Below the pieces are notes generated by a model. The model saw only the letters and a program-made list of their open reading frames with translations, was not told where the DNA came from and did not search any database. A program made the position numbers and the translations under genes. 64,000 nucleotides of DNA, from positions 22,097,801-22,161,800 of the forward strand of contig JAWZYU010000019.1 of assembly GCA_038380435.1 (NCBI GenBank). The letters run 5' to 3'. Position 1 is the first letter of the stretch. Each line of letters begins with the position of its first letter. Source of the DNA: Ryuthela nishihirai. Its lineage: Eukaryota > Arthropoda > Arachnida > Araneae > Heptathelidae. This document shows positions 1 through 12,238 of this stretch, one piece after another.

Positions 1-69
1 ATCCTCACGTTCCACGTTTCTGCAGAGAGAAAATGATTAGTAGGATTTTTAAATAAATTAGATTTATTA

Positions 70-750
70 AGATTGGTAGGGCCAACAATATGAAACAGCT
101 CCCTGATCGCAGGCATGGGGCAAAGACCTGTTCCTCCTCTGCTAATGGCTGAAGTCACCGATGCTGGAAGCAACTTCAGGCACCACCTTTTCAAGTGGAC
201 TTTTTCAAGAGCCATATGGCCTGCCTGAGACACATTACTGCAGTTTAGGCTTGACGATGCCCAACTAGCTAAGTAAGGTTCAGGTACCTGCGATGGCCTC
301 TGATTAGGATTATCCACCAGCTGATATAAGGTATCCCATGCCTCTGTTCACTTAGGGTTGGCAACCCAGAAGCAAACAGAAAACACAGCAGCAGATTCTC
401 CCTCAACAGAGGCCCACCAGTGCAACAAGTCCAGGATCCATAATCAAGCTCAAATCCATAAACAAGTCCAGTCTAGTAGGTATAAATGGTCAGCACCAGG
501 ACCCTGTGAAGTTGACCACTCCTCAGCAGGTTTGAAAAAAAGAGGAAAAAAGGCCATAGATGACCAGATCAGTAGGCCATACTGAACTGGCAACCCTCCC
601 CTTCCGTTCCCTTCCAAAAGAAAATATCTCTTTTGAAAGGTACTAACGGCCTGCACCACGAGAAGGCGGGGTCGGACATTTGGTGCTAGACCTGGCCGGT
701 TCGGTGCATCATCACTAGGGATGGGTACACAGCTCTCCTTCCAGTTTACG
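70..750 (-). mobile_element. RTE-like LINE, 5' region fragment
   Basis: Read on the minus strand this segment matches, with many substitutions, the 5' part of the long RTE copy at 49095-49750. Shared blocks include the region around a TGATGATGCA motif, GTGCAGGCCGTTAGTACC, and TCAGCTGGTGGATAATCC. No endonuclease or RT sequence follows, so it is a truncated or broken copy. The short open frames here are not conserved between the copies. Confidence 0.7.
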
Positions 751-775
751 TCTAGCTACCGTTTACAGGTCAATC

Positions 776-991
776 TTATATGACCCCAAAAAGTAGAAAA
801 TAAACCTAAAGCATATCGATAGTGCAATCACTCACTGAGTTCGCATTCACCTCAAAGGACGATAGGGCGCCGATTTACCTACACAACAAGATTGCTGGCG
901 CCCTATTATTCCTTTGAAGTGAATGCGAACTCAGTGAGTGATTGCATTATCGATATACTTTAGGTTTATTTTCTACTTTTTTGGGCCATAT
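776..991. repeat. Near-perfect long hairpin (fold-back MITE)
   Basis: Two arms of about 95 bp (about 776-872 and 897-991) are inverted copies with only a few differences, separated by about 24 bp. The inner ends are GGGCGCC and GGCGCCC. The arms carry TGCAATCACTCACTGAG and its complement. It is probably a miniature inverted-repeat element; I see no coding capacity. Confidence 0.85.
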
Positions 992-1993
992 AGGAAGATA
1001 GGTATTTTTAAAAATTTTTCATTTATTTAGATTTTATGCCACTAAAAACACCTACCTTCAAAAACTTTCATTTGATATATGACTCATAAACATCGACCAC
1101 ATTTTACCTTCCTTTTGGTGTCATGTTTGAGCTGGACTGACGCCGGATTGTCTCTGAAGGAGAGATATCTCGGGAATAAGTGTCGTCAGATATCTCTCCC
1201 CCGTATTATCACTTGTTTCTGGCTCGTGACAAAAATCTGCTTGGACAAGAGTTTGAAAACGACAGGAAGATACAGGCCACTACAGCTGTACCTCCCTGTC
1301 CCTATAATTCTTCTGTTGCAAAAATAGGGACTTGTATAGAAGGGGAATTTATAAACCAGTTTCAAGATGGGTGATAAAGGTGATTGAATCAAATGGAATC
1401 TACTTCGCTGAATAAAATTGTTTTTAATGTGAATTGTACTGTTTTTTACGAATATTAAAAACGGCAAAACCTTTATGATTACCTGATACCTATTATGTCA
1501 ATAGTTATTCCTGAAGTAAGATTTTTATGGAAAAATGTGACTGAAAACTAAGGATTTCAACTAAATCTAAATATTATCAACATATTCGCATTAGATTAGT
1601 TAAGGAAATTAAAATATTTTATAGCAACAATCCCAATTTAAGTAATTAATTTAAAAGTAAATTTAAACAAGTTAAAACGAAAGAAATAACCATTTGTTAA
1701 ACTTGAGCAAGAGACGTAACAGTATTTTTAGCACGTATAGTGGTTATTTTAATTTTTCGTTCTTTTTGAATAATTTTTAGCAGAAGAGAGTTGTTAAATG
1801 TTTCAGCTTCCTTAATTCTTCAAATACTAAAAGGATATTTCTAAAAACTTAGATTTTAATAGAGTGTACTAAGATCTTTAATTATCTTCAGCACTTTTTT
1901 TGATAAAAGATATATTTAAGAAATTACTGAGCTTTGTATTTGAGTTACTATTGATATGGAACTGTGTCAAATAAGGTTCTCGCTTGATGCACA
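992..1993. other. AT-rich intronic DNA, nothing recognised
   Basis: No convincing exon or repeat was found. A 12-bp inverted repeat (GGAGAGATATCT and its complement) lies near 1158-1200. Short open frames here have no domain signal. Confidence 0.5.
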
Positions 1994-2774
1994 CAGGTAG
2001 TTCTCGATTGCGGAGTTATTACAATTTTCCTATATTAATTATTTGAAAAATCCTTGTTACGGAAAGTGCATTCTTGTATTAGGCTATTCAACATCACCAA
2101 AATTTCACATTGTGATGTAGAATACAATAAATGAAATACAATAATTTAAAGTAGAAAATAAAATATTTCATAAAAAGCGAAATATAAATATTTCAGATTT
2201 GATTGAAATTTTCTAAAATTTTCTTACCAACATTAATCCGATTCCGAGATGCTTACCAGCTCTAAGTATTTTATACTCACGGAATCCCAGGGTTTTGCGT
2301 TAGAACGTAAACAAGTTCAAATTAAAACAACAACAACAACAACCTTGGATTAAAATAGTTGTTATTACGAAAGTAAAAATGAAATTAAATCTAATGAAAT
2401 TTTAATTACTCCTTGATCCTTGGTAAGCGGGAGTTTTGGCTGTCAATGCGAAACTCGGTATTTTACTATTCAAAACGAGACAGTCCCGTACTAATCGGGA
2501 CGTCTGATAACCTTTGGGCAAATTGACTCAAGTGTGAGAGTCCATGATCACTCATGAAACTTGTCTGACAACGAGTTTGAGCTTTTACATTTCTATAAAG
2601 TCGATGTTTTATCCATAGAGTTGCGAATGATTTCTCGCGTCGCGCATTGAAGATTTGTTTGAAACCGCGTAAATGCAAATTTTTTGGATCTAGCAAACTG
2701 AAAATATGCATAAATTACTAAACAGCGCAAATCCAAATTTGAGTAAATCAAAACCACGCAAATTGAGAACTATA
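1994..2774. mobile_element. Non-autonomous Tigger/pogo-like DNA transposon
   Basis: The left end reads CAGGTAGTTCTCGATTGCGG and the right end is a decayed inverted copy (CGCAAATTGAGAACTATA). The interior matches, in inverse orientation, the element at 34644-35320, including the block around a GGGACGTCTGATAACC-type motif. No intact transposase is present; the 81-codon open frame inside is not conserved between the two copies as a protein. Confidence 0.7.
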
Positions 2775-2856
2775 TATATATTACATTAAAGTTTAAAAAA
2801 AATTTCTGCGGGGCAAGCCAATTCCAATTAAATTATTCTTTTAAAATACTACTTAC

Positions 2857-2997
2857 TTTTGGTACATCCATCCTCGTACCAACCATCTTTGCATCCTTCT
2901 GAGCAATAACCAGAAAATCGGTCACATGGCTGATCATCCGCACAATGGCATTCTCGTATTTGCCTGCAGCTTGCTCCATATTCACCTGGGCTGCAAG
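2857..2997 (-). CDS. Tie-type receptor exon: EGF-like module 3 (partial gene)
   Basis: This 141-bp exon has a TTAG acceptor at its high-coordinate end and an A|GTAAGT donor at its low end. It is phase 1 on both sides and encodes 47 residues. It carries eight cysteines and the segment CDRFSGYC, which corresponds to CDRF in the third EGF module of vertebrate Tie1/Tie2. A second landmark is GWYEDGC near the end. By family knowledge such modules form the rod between the Ig domains and the fibronectin repeats and lie outside the cell. It follows the EGF2 exon in frame across a 13.6-kb intron. The rest of the receptor (third Ig, FNIII, membrane span, kinase) would continue below coordinate 1, so Tie identity rests on the ectodomain only. 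A MEGF-type protein is the alternative for this exon alone, but the neighbouring Ig and EGF2 exons argue against it. Confidence 0.85.
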
Positions 2998-3569
2998 CTA
3001 AGATGAAATCATAATTAATGAAACCTAAAAAAAGTGTATTGCAGTTTTTTGCATATATATATACATATATGAAAATGTTTTATTTTCTATATTTCTGATA
3101 CTGAAATCCATAATAATCCATCCATTCTCTAACCATACACCAGCCCTAACTGGAGAACCTGACTACTAAGCCATTGGCCGTGTCCTTGTTTGTTTGTATG
3201 TTGTACGAGAAATCAACACAAGACAAAAACTTACAGGATATTTGCTCCATCGTGTATTTAAAAAAATGAAGAGTAAATGCAGAATTTATTTGGGAGAGGG
3301 GGGGATATAGAATATTACATGTGTTTGCCCAGGAGTTGGAAAGCAAGGTTGTATTTCACAGATGTTATTTCCATTGATTAATAAATACATGTGCAAAATA
3401 TTTATTTCAATTCCAGAAAGGTGTTGAAATGAAATCCAATTCCCTCTTTTAGATAATTTTAATAAAAGGCTAACTCTTTCATTTTTTTTCATTGACTCCT
3501 TACAAGCAATAGCCACGTGTTAAAGGGTTTTAGTGCATTAGCTTTACGCTTCGAAACCATACTGATATA
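2998..3569. other. Intronic DNA with no recognised feature
   Basis: This is the start of the 13.6-kb intron between EGF3 and EGF2. It contains AT-rich sequence and a TATATA run near 3055. No exon or known repeat was recognised. Confidence 0.5.
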
Positions 3570-4563
3570 CACCGAAGAGCCAAAACATTATGACCACCTG
3601 CCTAATATGATGTTGGTCCTCCACGTGCCGCCAAAGCAGCTCTTATCCGGCGAGGCATGGACGATATAAGATTTCTAAAGTTGTTTTGTGGTATCTGGTA
3701 CCAACATGTTACCAGCAGATCCTTTAACTTTTGTAACTTACGTGGTGAAGCTGCGGCAGATCGGATATGCTGCTCCAATACAAATCACACATGCTCGATT
3801 GGATTGATGTCTGGGAAATTTGGAGGCCAGGGCAATACCTGGAAGTCTTCCTCGTGTTCTGCGAACCATTCTCGAACAATCCAAACACTGTGGCATGGCA
3901 CATTATCTTGCTGAAAGAAGGCACTACTAGAGGGATATACCGTTGCCATGAAACGATGTACCTGGTCTGCAATGATGTTAGGTAGGTGGTAGACGTCATA
4001 GTTCCTTGCACGTGAATGACTGGACACAAGGTTTCTCAGAAGAACATTGCCCAATGCATTACACTTCTACAACCGGCTTGTTTTCGTCCCATGGTACATC
4101 CTGGTACCAACACTTCCTCAGGTAAACGAAGCACACGTTCCCGGCCGTCCACATGGTGCGACAGGAAACGAGACTCATCGGAGCAGACGACCGTCTTCTA
4201 ATCACTCAAGTTCCATTTTTGATGCTCGTATGCCTATTGTAGGCGCTTTCGACGGTAAACCGAGTTTAGCATGGGCACTCGGACAGGCCTGCGGCTATGC
4301 AGACTCATTTTCAACAAGGTTCGACATACTGGGTGTTGTGATACATTACTCCCGTCACCAGCATTCAAATTTCGGGCGAGTTGCGCTACAGTATTCCTTC
4401 TGTTGGCTCGTACCATACGGGAACAAGAATAACACTGATTAACAGAGCTAAGTATGAGGTGTTACTTATATCGTTTCATGACCTTCACCCACACCGTTAT
4501 TTACCTGCAGTTCCTTCGATTTGCATAAAGACGCGCTGGTCATAATGTTTTGGCTCTTCGGTG
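3570..4563 (-). mobile_element. Tc1-like transposon with broken transposase
   Basis: The element is bounded by matching terminal inverted repeats, CACCGAAGAGCCAAAACATT at the left and its complement at the right, with TA on both flanks (3568-3569 and 4564-4565). The minus strand encodes a Tc1-family transposase in pieces. A helix-turn-helix part (RRNTVAQLARNLN) lies at about 4234-4416 and the catalytic part at 3785-4054. The latter includes FQQDNVPCHS and LPWPPNFPDINPIEHV, which hold the second and third acidic residues of the DDE triad. The pieces are in different frames, so the copy is dead. It inserted into a receptor intron. Length (994 bp) is short of a full Tc1 element, which suggests small deletions. 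Confidence 0.92.
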
Positions 4564-4603
4564 TATGTTATTTTATAGACACATTGACTGGAAGCTTCAC
4601 AAT

Positions 4604-5155
4604 ATACAGTTACTGGAGATAAAAATGAAACAGTTCCATTCTATTTCATAGAAAATGACAATCAGAGCTCAATAACCTCTCCAATATGATTTGTAATGAA
4701 AAAATATGTAAAGATAAACTAAAGATCTCAATCAAATGTATCAAAATTTCGATTTCAAACAATATTTTCTCAGTAATGAAATAGTTATGAACTATTTAAC
4801 AACGGGTTTAATACAAAAATTTGACCCCGAAATGCAATTAAATTATTAAAACTGGTTGAAAGATCAGTATCGGGTGCATTGAACCCGGTGCGTTACAAGA
4901 GTCAATTATGACCTCTTAACCTGTTTTAATGTTGAAAATTTGGAGTCAATTTTTCGTAGGCTGTTAAACATTCAAACTTTTATAACTCTTTGTATACTGA
5001 AAAAATATTGTTTAAAATCGAGATTTAGATAGATTACATTGAGAGCTTTAATTTATCTTTAGACATATATTTCATTAAAAATGATGTTGAAGAAGCTCTG
5101 AATGTGATTTTCTATTGAGAGAGCATGGAACTGTTTCCATTTTCCTGTCCCTGTA
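4604..5155. repeat. Fold-back element, two inverted arms
   Basis: The sequence at about 4604-4795 is an inverted, diverged copy of about 4976-5155 (both contain AAAATATTGTTT near a shared ATCGA motif and a GGAACTGTTTC end). About 180 bp separates the arms. Related arms occur at 21480-21850, 23925-24300 and 31165-31700. No coding sequence is seen. Confidence 0.65.
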
Positions 5156-5804
5156 TGTTGTTATTAATTTCGATTTGTTTTGTGATATGCGAGCACTGGC
5201 ATAACAATAGGGAGTCACAGGTAGCAAAATGCCCGTGTCCAGGGCTCCACCCAAAATCAACTTCCTACTGTATCAAAATGAAAAAGAGAGAAAGTTCTAT
5301 GATTCTGATAATTTCCATCGTGTTGATCTCGTTGATATTTTTAAGTTTTTTTCATATCAACAACTTTTATATTTATATTTAGTAATGCTGATTTTGCATG
5401 TATATTTTAATAAATTATTATACTTCATCCATAGAAAATTTTTTCTTTTAACAAAAAAAAAATATATGCGAGCAGGGCCGAATCTAAGGGGGAATGCAAA
5501 GGGGCCATTTCAAAATGCGAGTAAGGGTAAAAGAGCCAAAAAATTATTAAACATATTTAAATTTTGTGTAATTTTCAAGAAATTCTTTAAAACCCGTAAA
5601 ACTGAGGGTGAAATGTTATATTGCATTGAAAATCAAGTCTTTTGCTCTCACCTTTTTTTACATTTTTTGCCTCGATGGTATTTCTTGCCCCCCCCCCTCT
5701 CGATATTCTTTTAGATCTGGGCCTGTATACGAGTTTTTAATTACATAGCAAAGTTTTAGGAACACAAGGTTTTGGAAGAACAAGGAACATTATTAAACCC
5801 TATA
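5156..5804. other. Unassigned AT-rich DNA
   Basis: The 161-codon open frame at 5229-5714 (+) has low-complexity F/Y/K-rich composition and no domain. I regard it as chance. A run of ten C residues lies near 5688. Confidence 0.4.
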
Positions 5805-6050
5805 ATCTGCAGTATGCAGGTGTTCCAATTCTACCTCTCCAAGCGTTGAGATTTCCTGCGCTAAATCCCACCGTGCTCTCAGTGAGGAAGACCCTGTGCA
5901 TATTAGAAAGAACATCACGCTGGATGCACTTGACTGGGGAAGGAGAGCACTTGCTCTCCTTTCCCAACCTTCTCTGAGCACTTGTGACTTGGCCATTCAG
6001 CCCACTGTGTGCGAGACAGTTCCGCTCAGAGGTAAAACTACCAATTTTCG
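5805..6050 (+). mobile_element. SINE-A, old 5'-truncated copy
   Basis: It matches the middle and 3' parts of SINE-A with many changes: the GAACA-CACGCTGGATG block, CCCAACCTTCTCTGAGC, and CCGCTCAGAGGTAAAAC near the end. The tRNA-like head is missing. Confidence 0.7.
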
Positions 6051-6448
6051 TTACAGCCAAAAATTTGGTATTGTTTTTCGTTATAGCAAAACTTAAATTT
6101 CGTTCTTAGTTATGTTTAACGTTATAACGAATTATTTTTGGTATAAATACGAAATAATGAAGTTATTATTAATAGATTAAGACATTATTAATAATTAATG
6201 ATAATTATTAACATAGCAATGGAATGAAGAGCAGATTAAAGACCTATGCATGTAAAAAATTCATTCTAAGTTTTGAATTATGATTGTTGCTACTGATTTA
6301 CAATTTTTAAGGAACAATGACTTACATACCTGAACGAGAAAAGCTGTTGGGTAAAATGATTTGACACCTAATATCTCCAATAACATTTACTTTGGGATAA
6401 TGTTAATGTTTTTTATTACAAATCATTTATATGTTATATTTTAAGTCT

Positions 6449-6705
6449 CCGTTGGTTTGGCCATGTTGCCCGTATGGATAATTATAGATTGGTGAATAGG
6501 GTTATGAACAGTGTGCCTAAAGGCCTCAGAAAGAGAGGGAGACCTAGGATACGGTGGCAGACAATGTCAAACAGGACTTTGTTGGAATTGGTATGCAGTG
6601 GCCAGATTCAGCAGATGTAGCTCAGGACAGATATGCTTGGAGAACTAAATTGCGAAGTCTGGTTGGACCTCCGTAGTCCATGGCTGCTTAAGGATGGTGA
6701 GACGA
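6449..6705 (+). mobile_element. RTE-like LINE, 3' fragment
   Basis: It corresponds to the last part of the RTE reading frame (from the RWFGHV segment, a common C-terminal motif of these reverse transcriptases, to the LVGPP-type end) followed by a degenerate GAT-rich tail. A frameshift lies in the middle. Everything upstream is truncated, the usual result of incomplete reverse transcription. Confidence 0.85.
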
Positions 6706-8200
6706 TAATGATGATATATTATATTAATTTAATATATTATTTCATTTATACATATATTATATTTAAATATTATATTTCGTGTTTATTACAAATCATTTAT
6801 TCTTTACAAGCTTTGACTGGTTTGGTTATATTTCGCTGTTCAAGATTTATGACTAATGAAGTAAACCTCTAAGATAAACCTCATTTTTGTTGCTGTTGTT
6901 ATTCCGGATCACTTCCAAGAATTCTGATGTTTATTTCTGCAGAGAAATATTCGGAAAAAAATTGAATAAAAAATGGCACTGAGGCCATTTTATAAAACAT
7001 TTGGCGAAATATCATTAAGTGACCTAACATACAAAATCTAGTCTCTGATAGATGTGGTCGCTCCGAATGAACTGTTATTGTTTGTGAACATAGTTATAAC
7101 TTGAGGATAGCCTCACATAAAGGATAAAAAATGTTTGATGCTTTTAAAAAGAATGGGTTACTTAAATAAATAAATGGGTTTTAAAGAGTTAAGTTTAAAT
7201 AGAATGACTGGTGTCATGTAAAAAAACACATTCACCCCTTGTTTCGGAGAAGAGATTTCAAACTGCATAAAAATAAATCTACTGAATAAATATGTAAAGA
7301 AATGGAGCCTTATTACCGATTTAGCTTTATGTAGTCTGTTCTTAACGGAGCATCAGACAAGCACAAGATAAGCGTCGTCACGTGTCGGCAAATCAACATT
7401 CTATTTCTGATTTCTTCACTGGAAAGGTTAAACCTATATTGTGCTTTCTATTCCAGATAACCTAATGGGAACATTTCTGAGGACCACGATGACAAAGTAA
7501 GTATGTTTAGAAAGGGAAAAAGAAGTGTGAAGGATGAAAGAGAAAGTCTCGGCTATCATCAAGATTAATGTCCCTTTCTCTCCTCCAGTTGTGCATCCCA
7601 TACACAAATCCCCCCCCACCCCACTTAAAGAATATCTCCTCAAAGCGTTTAAGCTAATCACTGAGTATTGCAAGACATCTGAGATTTTCGCCTTATTTTA
7701 ACTGCCCAGCTGTTCTTTCTACTTGAAATGACGTCCACTCCTTTACCTTTGCTACTATTATTCCCTTTCTCTGGGCACTAATTAGGAGGAGGATTAATAG
7801 GGTAGCTGCGTCCGGATTCCTTATTACAAATTGATAAGTAAAAATTGGTAGATCTGTAGAAACTGGCAGGAGTTTAAGTTTCTAAAGTATTTCTTACAAC
7901 GAAAAAACTATAGAAAAGCGGAAATAACGAATTTTTCTACCTTTTTCGTTACGTTTTATTGTTACGTATATTTTGAAATTCCGATAATATTAGTTCAAAA
8001 TCATGTAAATATTTCGTTATTTCATAACGTTATGCCTAATGTTTCCCAACACTGAAAACAACCCACAGCCTCTTTGGCAACAAAACAAATGGACTCGCAA
8101 TCAAATGGAATAATTATTTCATGTATTAGCTGAGATGAACCTTCGGTTTCGGAGAGGTTGGTCGCACTCTGACAGTGCTCCAAATGTACTTCATTATGCT
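6706..8200. other. Intronic DNA, one possible short repeat
   Basis: No exon was recognised. At about 7890-8056 there is AACG/TAACG-rich sequence ending in CCCAACACTG. Similar TAACGAAA-rich sequence occurs at about 6040-6130 and 61460-61590, where it ends TCAACACTG. This may be an old hAT-like non-autonomous family, at low confidence. Confidence 0.35.
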
Positions 8201-8539
8201 GATCTTATTTTGAGTTAAAGTTCGATATTTTATGTTGAATACCCCACTTGATGATCATCTATTAACTCAACCAAAGACAGAATATTACGCAAGTGTTATT
8301 CTGCTTTTTGTTGATTTTTTTTTGGTTTACATCAAGGCTTTGTTCTGTCCAACAAGCCCGTATCTTTGCGACGAGCTGTGGCCGGGCCTTGACCTTGACC
8401 TCGACAGAGCTACTGCGGTCAGCAGAACGCTCGTGAACTCTCCCACTCTGCTCCCTTCCGCAACATGAGATTGGAAACAGCACTTCATCCCCTACGGTGT
8501 CAACCGGAAATGGCAGTTAAGAATAACAGCCATGTACCG

Positions 8540-9253
8540 AATGTAAACCTTGCCTGCTCAGAATGTAGTAAACGGACGCTAGAAGAAAAGGATTTGATAC
8601 AGTGCAAAAATTGCGATGGAAAGTATCACTTCTAATTTTACACTAATTTTAGAAGAATGTCGAAAGAACGGAGAAATAAATGGATTTGTCATCATTGTTC
8701 CAAAGGGAATACAGATTCCGATAAATCGGTTGCAAACAAAAATACTCCTTCGCAATCATTTATAGCGAAGATGTCATCTCAGGACAATACAGCGTCTGCC
8801 TTTCTGAACTTTCAGGTAGAGGATGAGACTTGTAATAGAGAAGTGAAATCCATGTTACTTCGTATCGAAACGAAGTTATCCATACTAACCGACATGAAGG
8901 ACAAAATAGATTCGCTGGAAACCTCTATGAGTTTCTTGTCAGAAAAGTACGACGTATTATTTAACAAATTTATGGATTCTGAGAAGAACAATAACAAGCT
9001 CACAGAACTGTTGACCGCATGCAAAACACAAAACTCTGTGCTCGAGAAAGAGATTCGCGATCTAAAAATGGTGAATAATGATCTAGAACAATTCAGCCGA
9101 AACAAAAACATTGAAATACATGGCATCTCATTAAGAAAAGAAGAAGATGAAAGTGTTCTGCATGGCTATGTAAAAAATTTAGCTGATAAGTTAGATATTA
9201 CGGTTTTTCAAACGAAAGATGTGATTCACAGAGTCTCTGTTCGGGATAAGTAA
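8540..9253 (+). pseudogene. LINE ORF1 protein: PHD-like zinc finger plus coiled coil
   Basis: The first part, before an in-frame break near 8633, contains CSECSKRT, then CKNCDGKYHF, then after the break WICHHC. This spacing is that of a PHD-type zinc finger found in ORF1 of many invertebrate jockey/CR1-like LINEs. From 8657 a 198-codon frame follows with heptad-like leucines over roughly residues 60-150 (coiled coil), then the region NIEIHGIS, which resembles the start of an RRM-like domain. By family knowledge ORF1p binds LINE RNA as a multimer. The stop after DKL-VSVRDK at 9253 and the break in the finger show that it is not functional. Confidence 0.7.
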
Positions 9254-9723
9254 AAATTACCTTATGTTATCGTACAATTTAAGAGTAGACCCATTAAAAA
9301 TAAGTGGATTGCTCGGAAAAAAAAAACAGGAATTAACAGTGGTGAGGTTTTTCATGACAGTTCCAATAATTCAATTTACATTAACGAAAATTTGACACAG
9401 GTGAACAAAGAAATTTATTGTAGAGCTAGAGTTTTTGCTAGACAATATCTATAAATATGTATGGTACAAGAATAACAAAATATTTGTTAAAAAAGGAGAT
9501 AACGATAAGCCGATTAATATTAATATGTTTGATAGTATCGAGGATTTAACTAATAATTAATTTTTGCCATTTTTAAATTATAGTTTTTTTTTTCATTTTT
9601 AAACAATTATGGAGGTTATTGAACTAATAGATAATGAATTAAATTTGGATGGCCTTGATACTGCACAAGAATTGAATCCTAATATTTTTTTACAAGGCAA
9701 AGCTAATAACGAATTAGGCATAT

Positions 9724-9912
9724 TCCCATGGCCGAGTGGTTAGCGCGCTTGGCTACTGATCTAAGAGCCCCGGGGAAGGCATGGATGTATGTGTCGTTTT
9801 TCTGCTGAGGTCCTGCCATCCTCTCAGACCTACTGTGGCATATAAACTGACAGGCTCCTGTCAGATCTCTGTGGCAAGCAGCTGCTTGAGGCGGTATTTA
9901 TTTTATATTAAT
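9724..9912 (+). mobile_element. SINE-B copy inside the LINE
   Basis: It has the tRNA-like head with GGCCGAGTGGTTAGCGCGC (A box region). The B box part (GGGTTCGAGCC in other copies) is deleted here. The SINE-B body follows, with TCTGCTGAGGTCCTGCC and a CAAGCAGCTGCTTGAGG end. Its position proves the LINE was in place first. Confidence 0.85.
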
Positions 9913-9924
9913 GTCAGATTAGTT

Positions 9925-12238
9925 AAAAAAAAATTGGGATCTCTTTACTGTTTATATTGATTCGTTTATCGATTATTTGGATGTTATTATTCTAGTAGAA
10001 AGTACAACTAACACTATGGAAAATTAACTTATTGATTTAGCTGGTTTTGATAAAATCGCTATTGATGTTAATATTTCAAGTGGCAGAGGTCTTATAGTAT
10101 TCTATAGACATAAGCTGGATGTTTCTGAACTAAATATTTCGATTTCACCTGCGGAAGTAATTCATCTACAGATTGAAATTAATGGCTTTTTATTAAACTT
10201 GATCGCTCTATACAGATCACCAAGTACAAAGGTTAAAGAATTTCTATCAAATTTGAAAAATTGGTTCGACTTAAATTTAAAGCTAAATGATATTTTCTTG
10301 GTTGGTGATTTTAATATTGATACTGCAAATATAGACAAATATGGTAGCGACCAATACTTGAATCTGTTATTAGAGCATGGCATGGAACAGAAGGTATCAG
10401 GTTTTACTAGAGAAGAAGTCGTTATGCAAACTTTGCAACAATCTCAAATTGATCATGTGGTTCATAAAATTAAAAACTTTGAAGCGATCATTGTTCCAAA
10501 TATCATTGTAAGAGTCTATAAAAAAAGATTGCTGATCACTATGGAATATTAATTAGAACAAAAATAAAATCCTTAATTTCTAGATATAAAAATCCTACAA
10601 ATAAGAATAACGCGTACTTAGGTACATATGTCGATGATAAAAAACTATCCCAAAAACTAGGATTAATAGATTGGGATATTATTGGAACTGAGGTTACTAA
10701 TCCGAAAGACTTGTTAAAATTGATATTAGATAAAATTAACGAAATTAGGAATCAGTGTTATTTCAAAGCATCTAGAGTTCAAAATTTCAAAGGGAAACCT
10801 AAAGAATGGATAACTAAAGGTATAATTAAGGTTATTGAAGAAAGAGATCTGTTGTGGGTTAAATATAAGAATAATATGCAAAGTACGATATTATATGATG
10901 ACTATAAAAAAGTAAGGAACACTGTAAATAGTTTGATAAGGAAACAAAAATGTTTTTATTATAGAAATAAAATCAATTTAAATAAAGATAACAATAATAA
11001 AATTTGGAAGCTGGTAAAAGATATTGTTAATGACAAAAAGAAATTATCTGTTGACATGCAAATAAAACGCTATTTTGGTAAAAATAAAGCGATGGAGTTG
11101 ATAGTGGATGATTTTAACAATTACTTTGATAGTGTTACAGAAAATTTAATCCTGAAATATTCAAAAAATATAAATATAGCTGTCAACGAGATTATTACAC
11201 CTTCTAATTCACATTCTATTTTTATACCTGAAGCAAATAGAGATGAGTTCATTAGCAATTTAAAAACTAATAATGCAGTGGGCTATGATATGGTGAAAAC
11301 TTCATATATAAATAGCAATGCAGATGTTTTTTCTGAGATCCTGCAACGCTTGATTAATTTGAGATTGAACACTGGCATTGTTCCTAACACACTCAAAACT
11401 GCAATTGTGCGTCCTATATTTAAAAAGGGATCACGAAATATATATAGTAATTATAGACCGATCATGATCTTATCAGTTATTGAAAAAGTTTTAGAAAAAT
11501 ATGCATACAAATGTCAATAATTTTTTAGAAAAATGTAAAATAATTACAGATAGGCAGTACGGGTTTAGGAAGAAAGAGGAACTATTGATTTATTAGAGCA
11601 TTTCTCACAATACATTAATACAGCACTCAATTCTAGTAAAAAGGTTTGTGCCATATTTATGGATTTGAATATAGCATTTGACACGGTTAACCATGACATA
11701 TTGTTAAAAAAGTTATCATTGGTGGAAATTCGAGGTTCACTGAATAAATGGTTCAAAAATTACTTGTCTAATAGGACTACCATCACTAAGATTGAAAATT
11801 GTGAGAGTAGAGATCAAATTTTAAAATCAGGTGTACCACAGGGCTCAGTTTTGGGGCCACTTTTATTTGCAATTTATATAAATGATTTAGCAGAAATAAA
11901 TTTTCAGGGTAATTTGTTTGTTTGCTGACGATACCGTTCTGCTGAACGCAGGTATGCGGGTAGAAGAAGTACTTAGATGTGCACAAAACGCCTATAATGT
12001 AGCAAATTCTTGGTTTCAGAAAAACAAACTCTTCTTAAATGAAGAAAAAACCAAATATATGATCATTCAGAGTAGGCACAAGTTAAATAACTTATGCATT
12101 AAAACACATAATTATAACTGTCAATATAAATTAATAATTAACCAAAATGCATGTTCCTGCCGAATTGTAGAAGAGGTTAATAAAATTCAATATTTGGGGT
12201 TTATATTGACCAATATTTTAAATGGAAATCGCACATAA
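9925..12238 (+). pseudogene. LINE ORF2: endonuclease and reverse transcriptase, broken
   Basis: The endonuclease C-terminal half is seen at 10199-10552 (YRSPST, then VGDFNID, the conserved Asp/Asn site of the APE-type nuclease). The RT linker and fingers lie at 10711-11520 (PIFKKGS, NYRPI). The palm lies at 11659-11928 (FMDLNIAFDTVNHD; GVPQGSVLGPLLF). The catalytic FADD is at about 11919, after a one-base frameshift. At least three breaks are visible. By family knowledge the protein nicks target DNA and copies the LINE RNA from that nick. Confidence 0.88.

Noticed and set aside
5229..5714. 161-codon plus-strand frame
   Set aside because: Low-complexity, F/K/Y-rich translation of AT-rich DNA with no domain and no splice structure.
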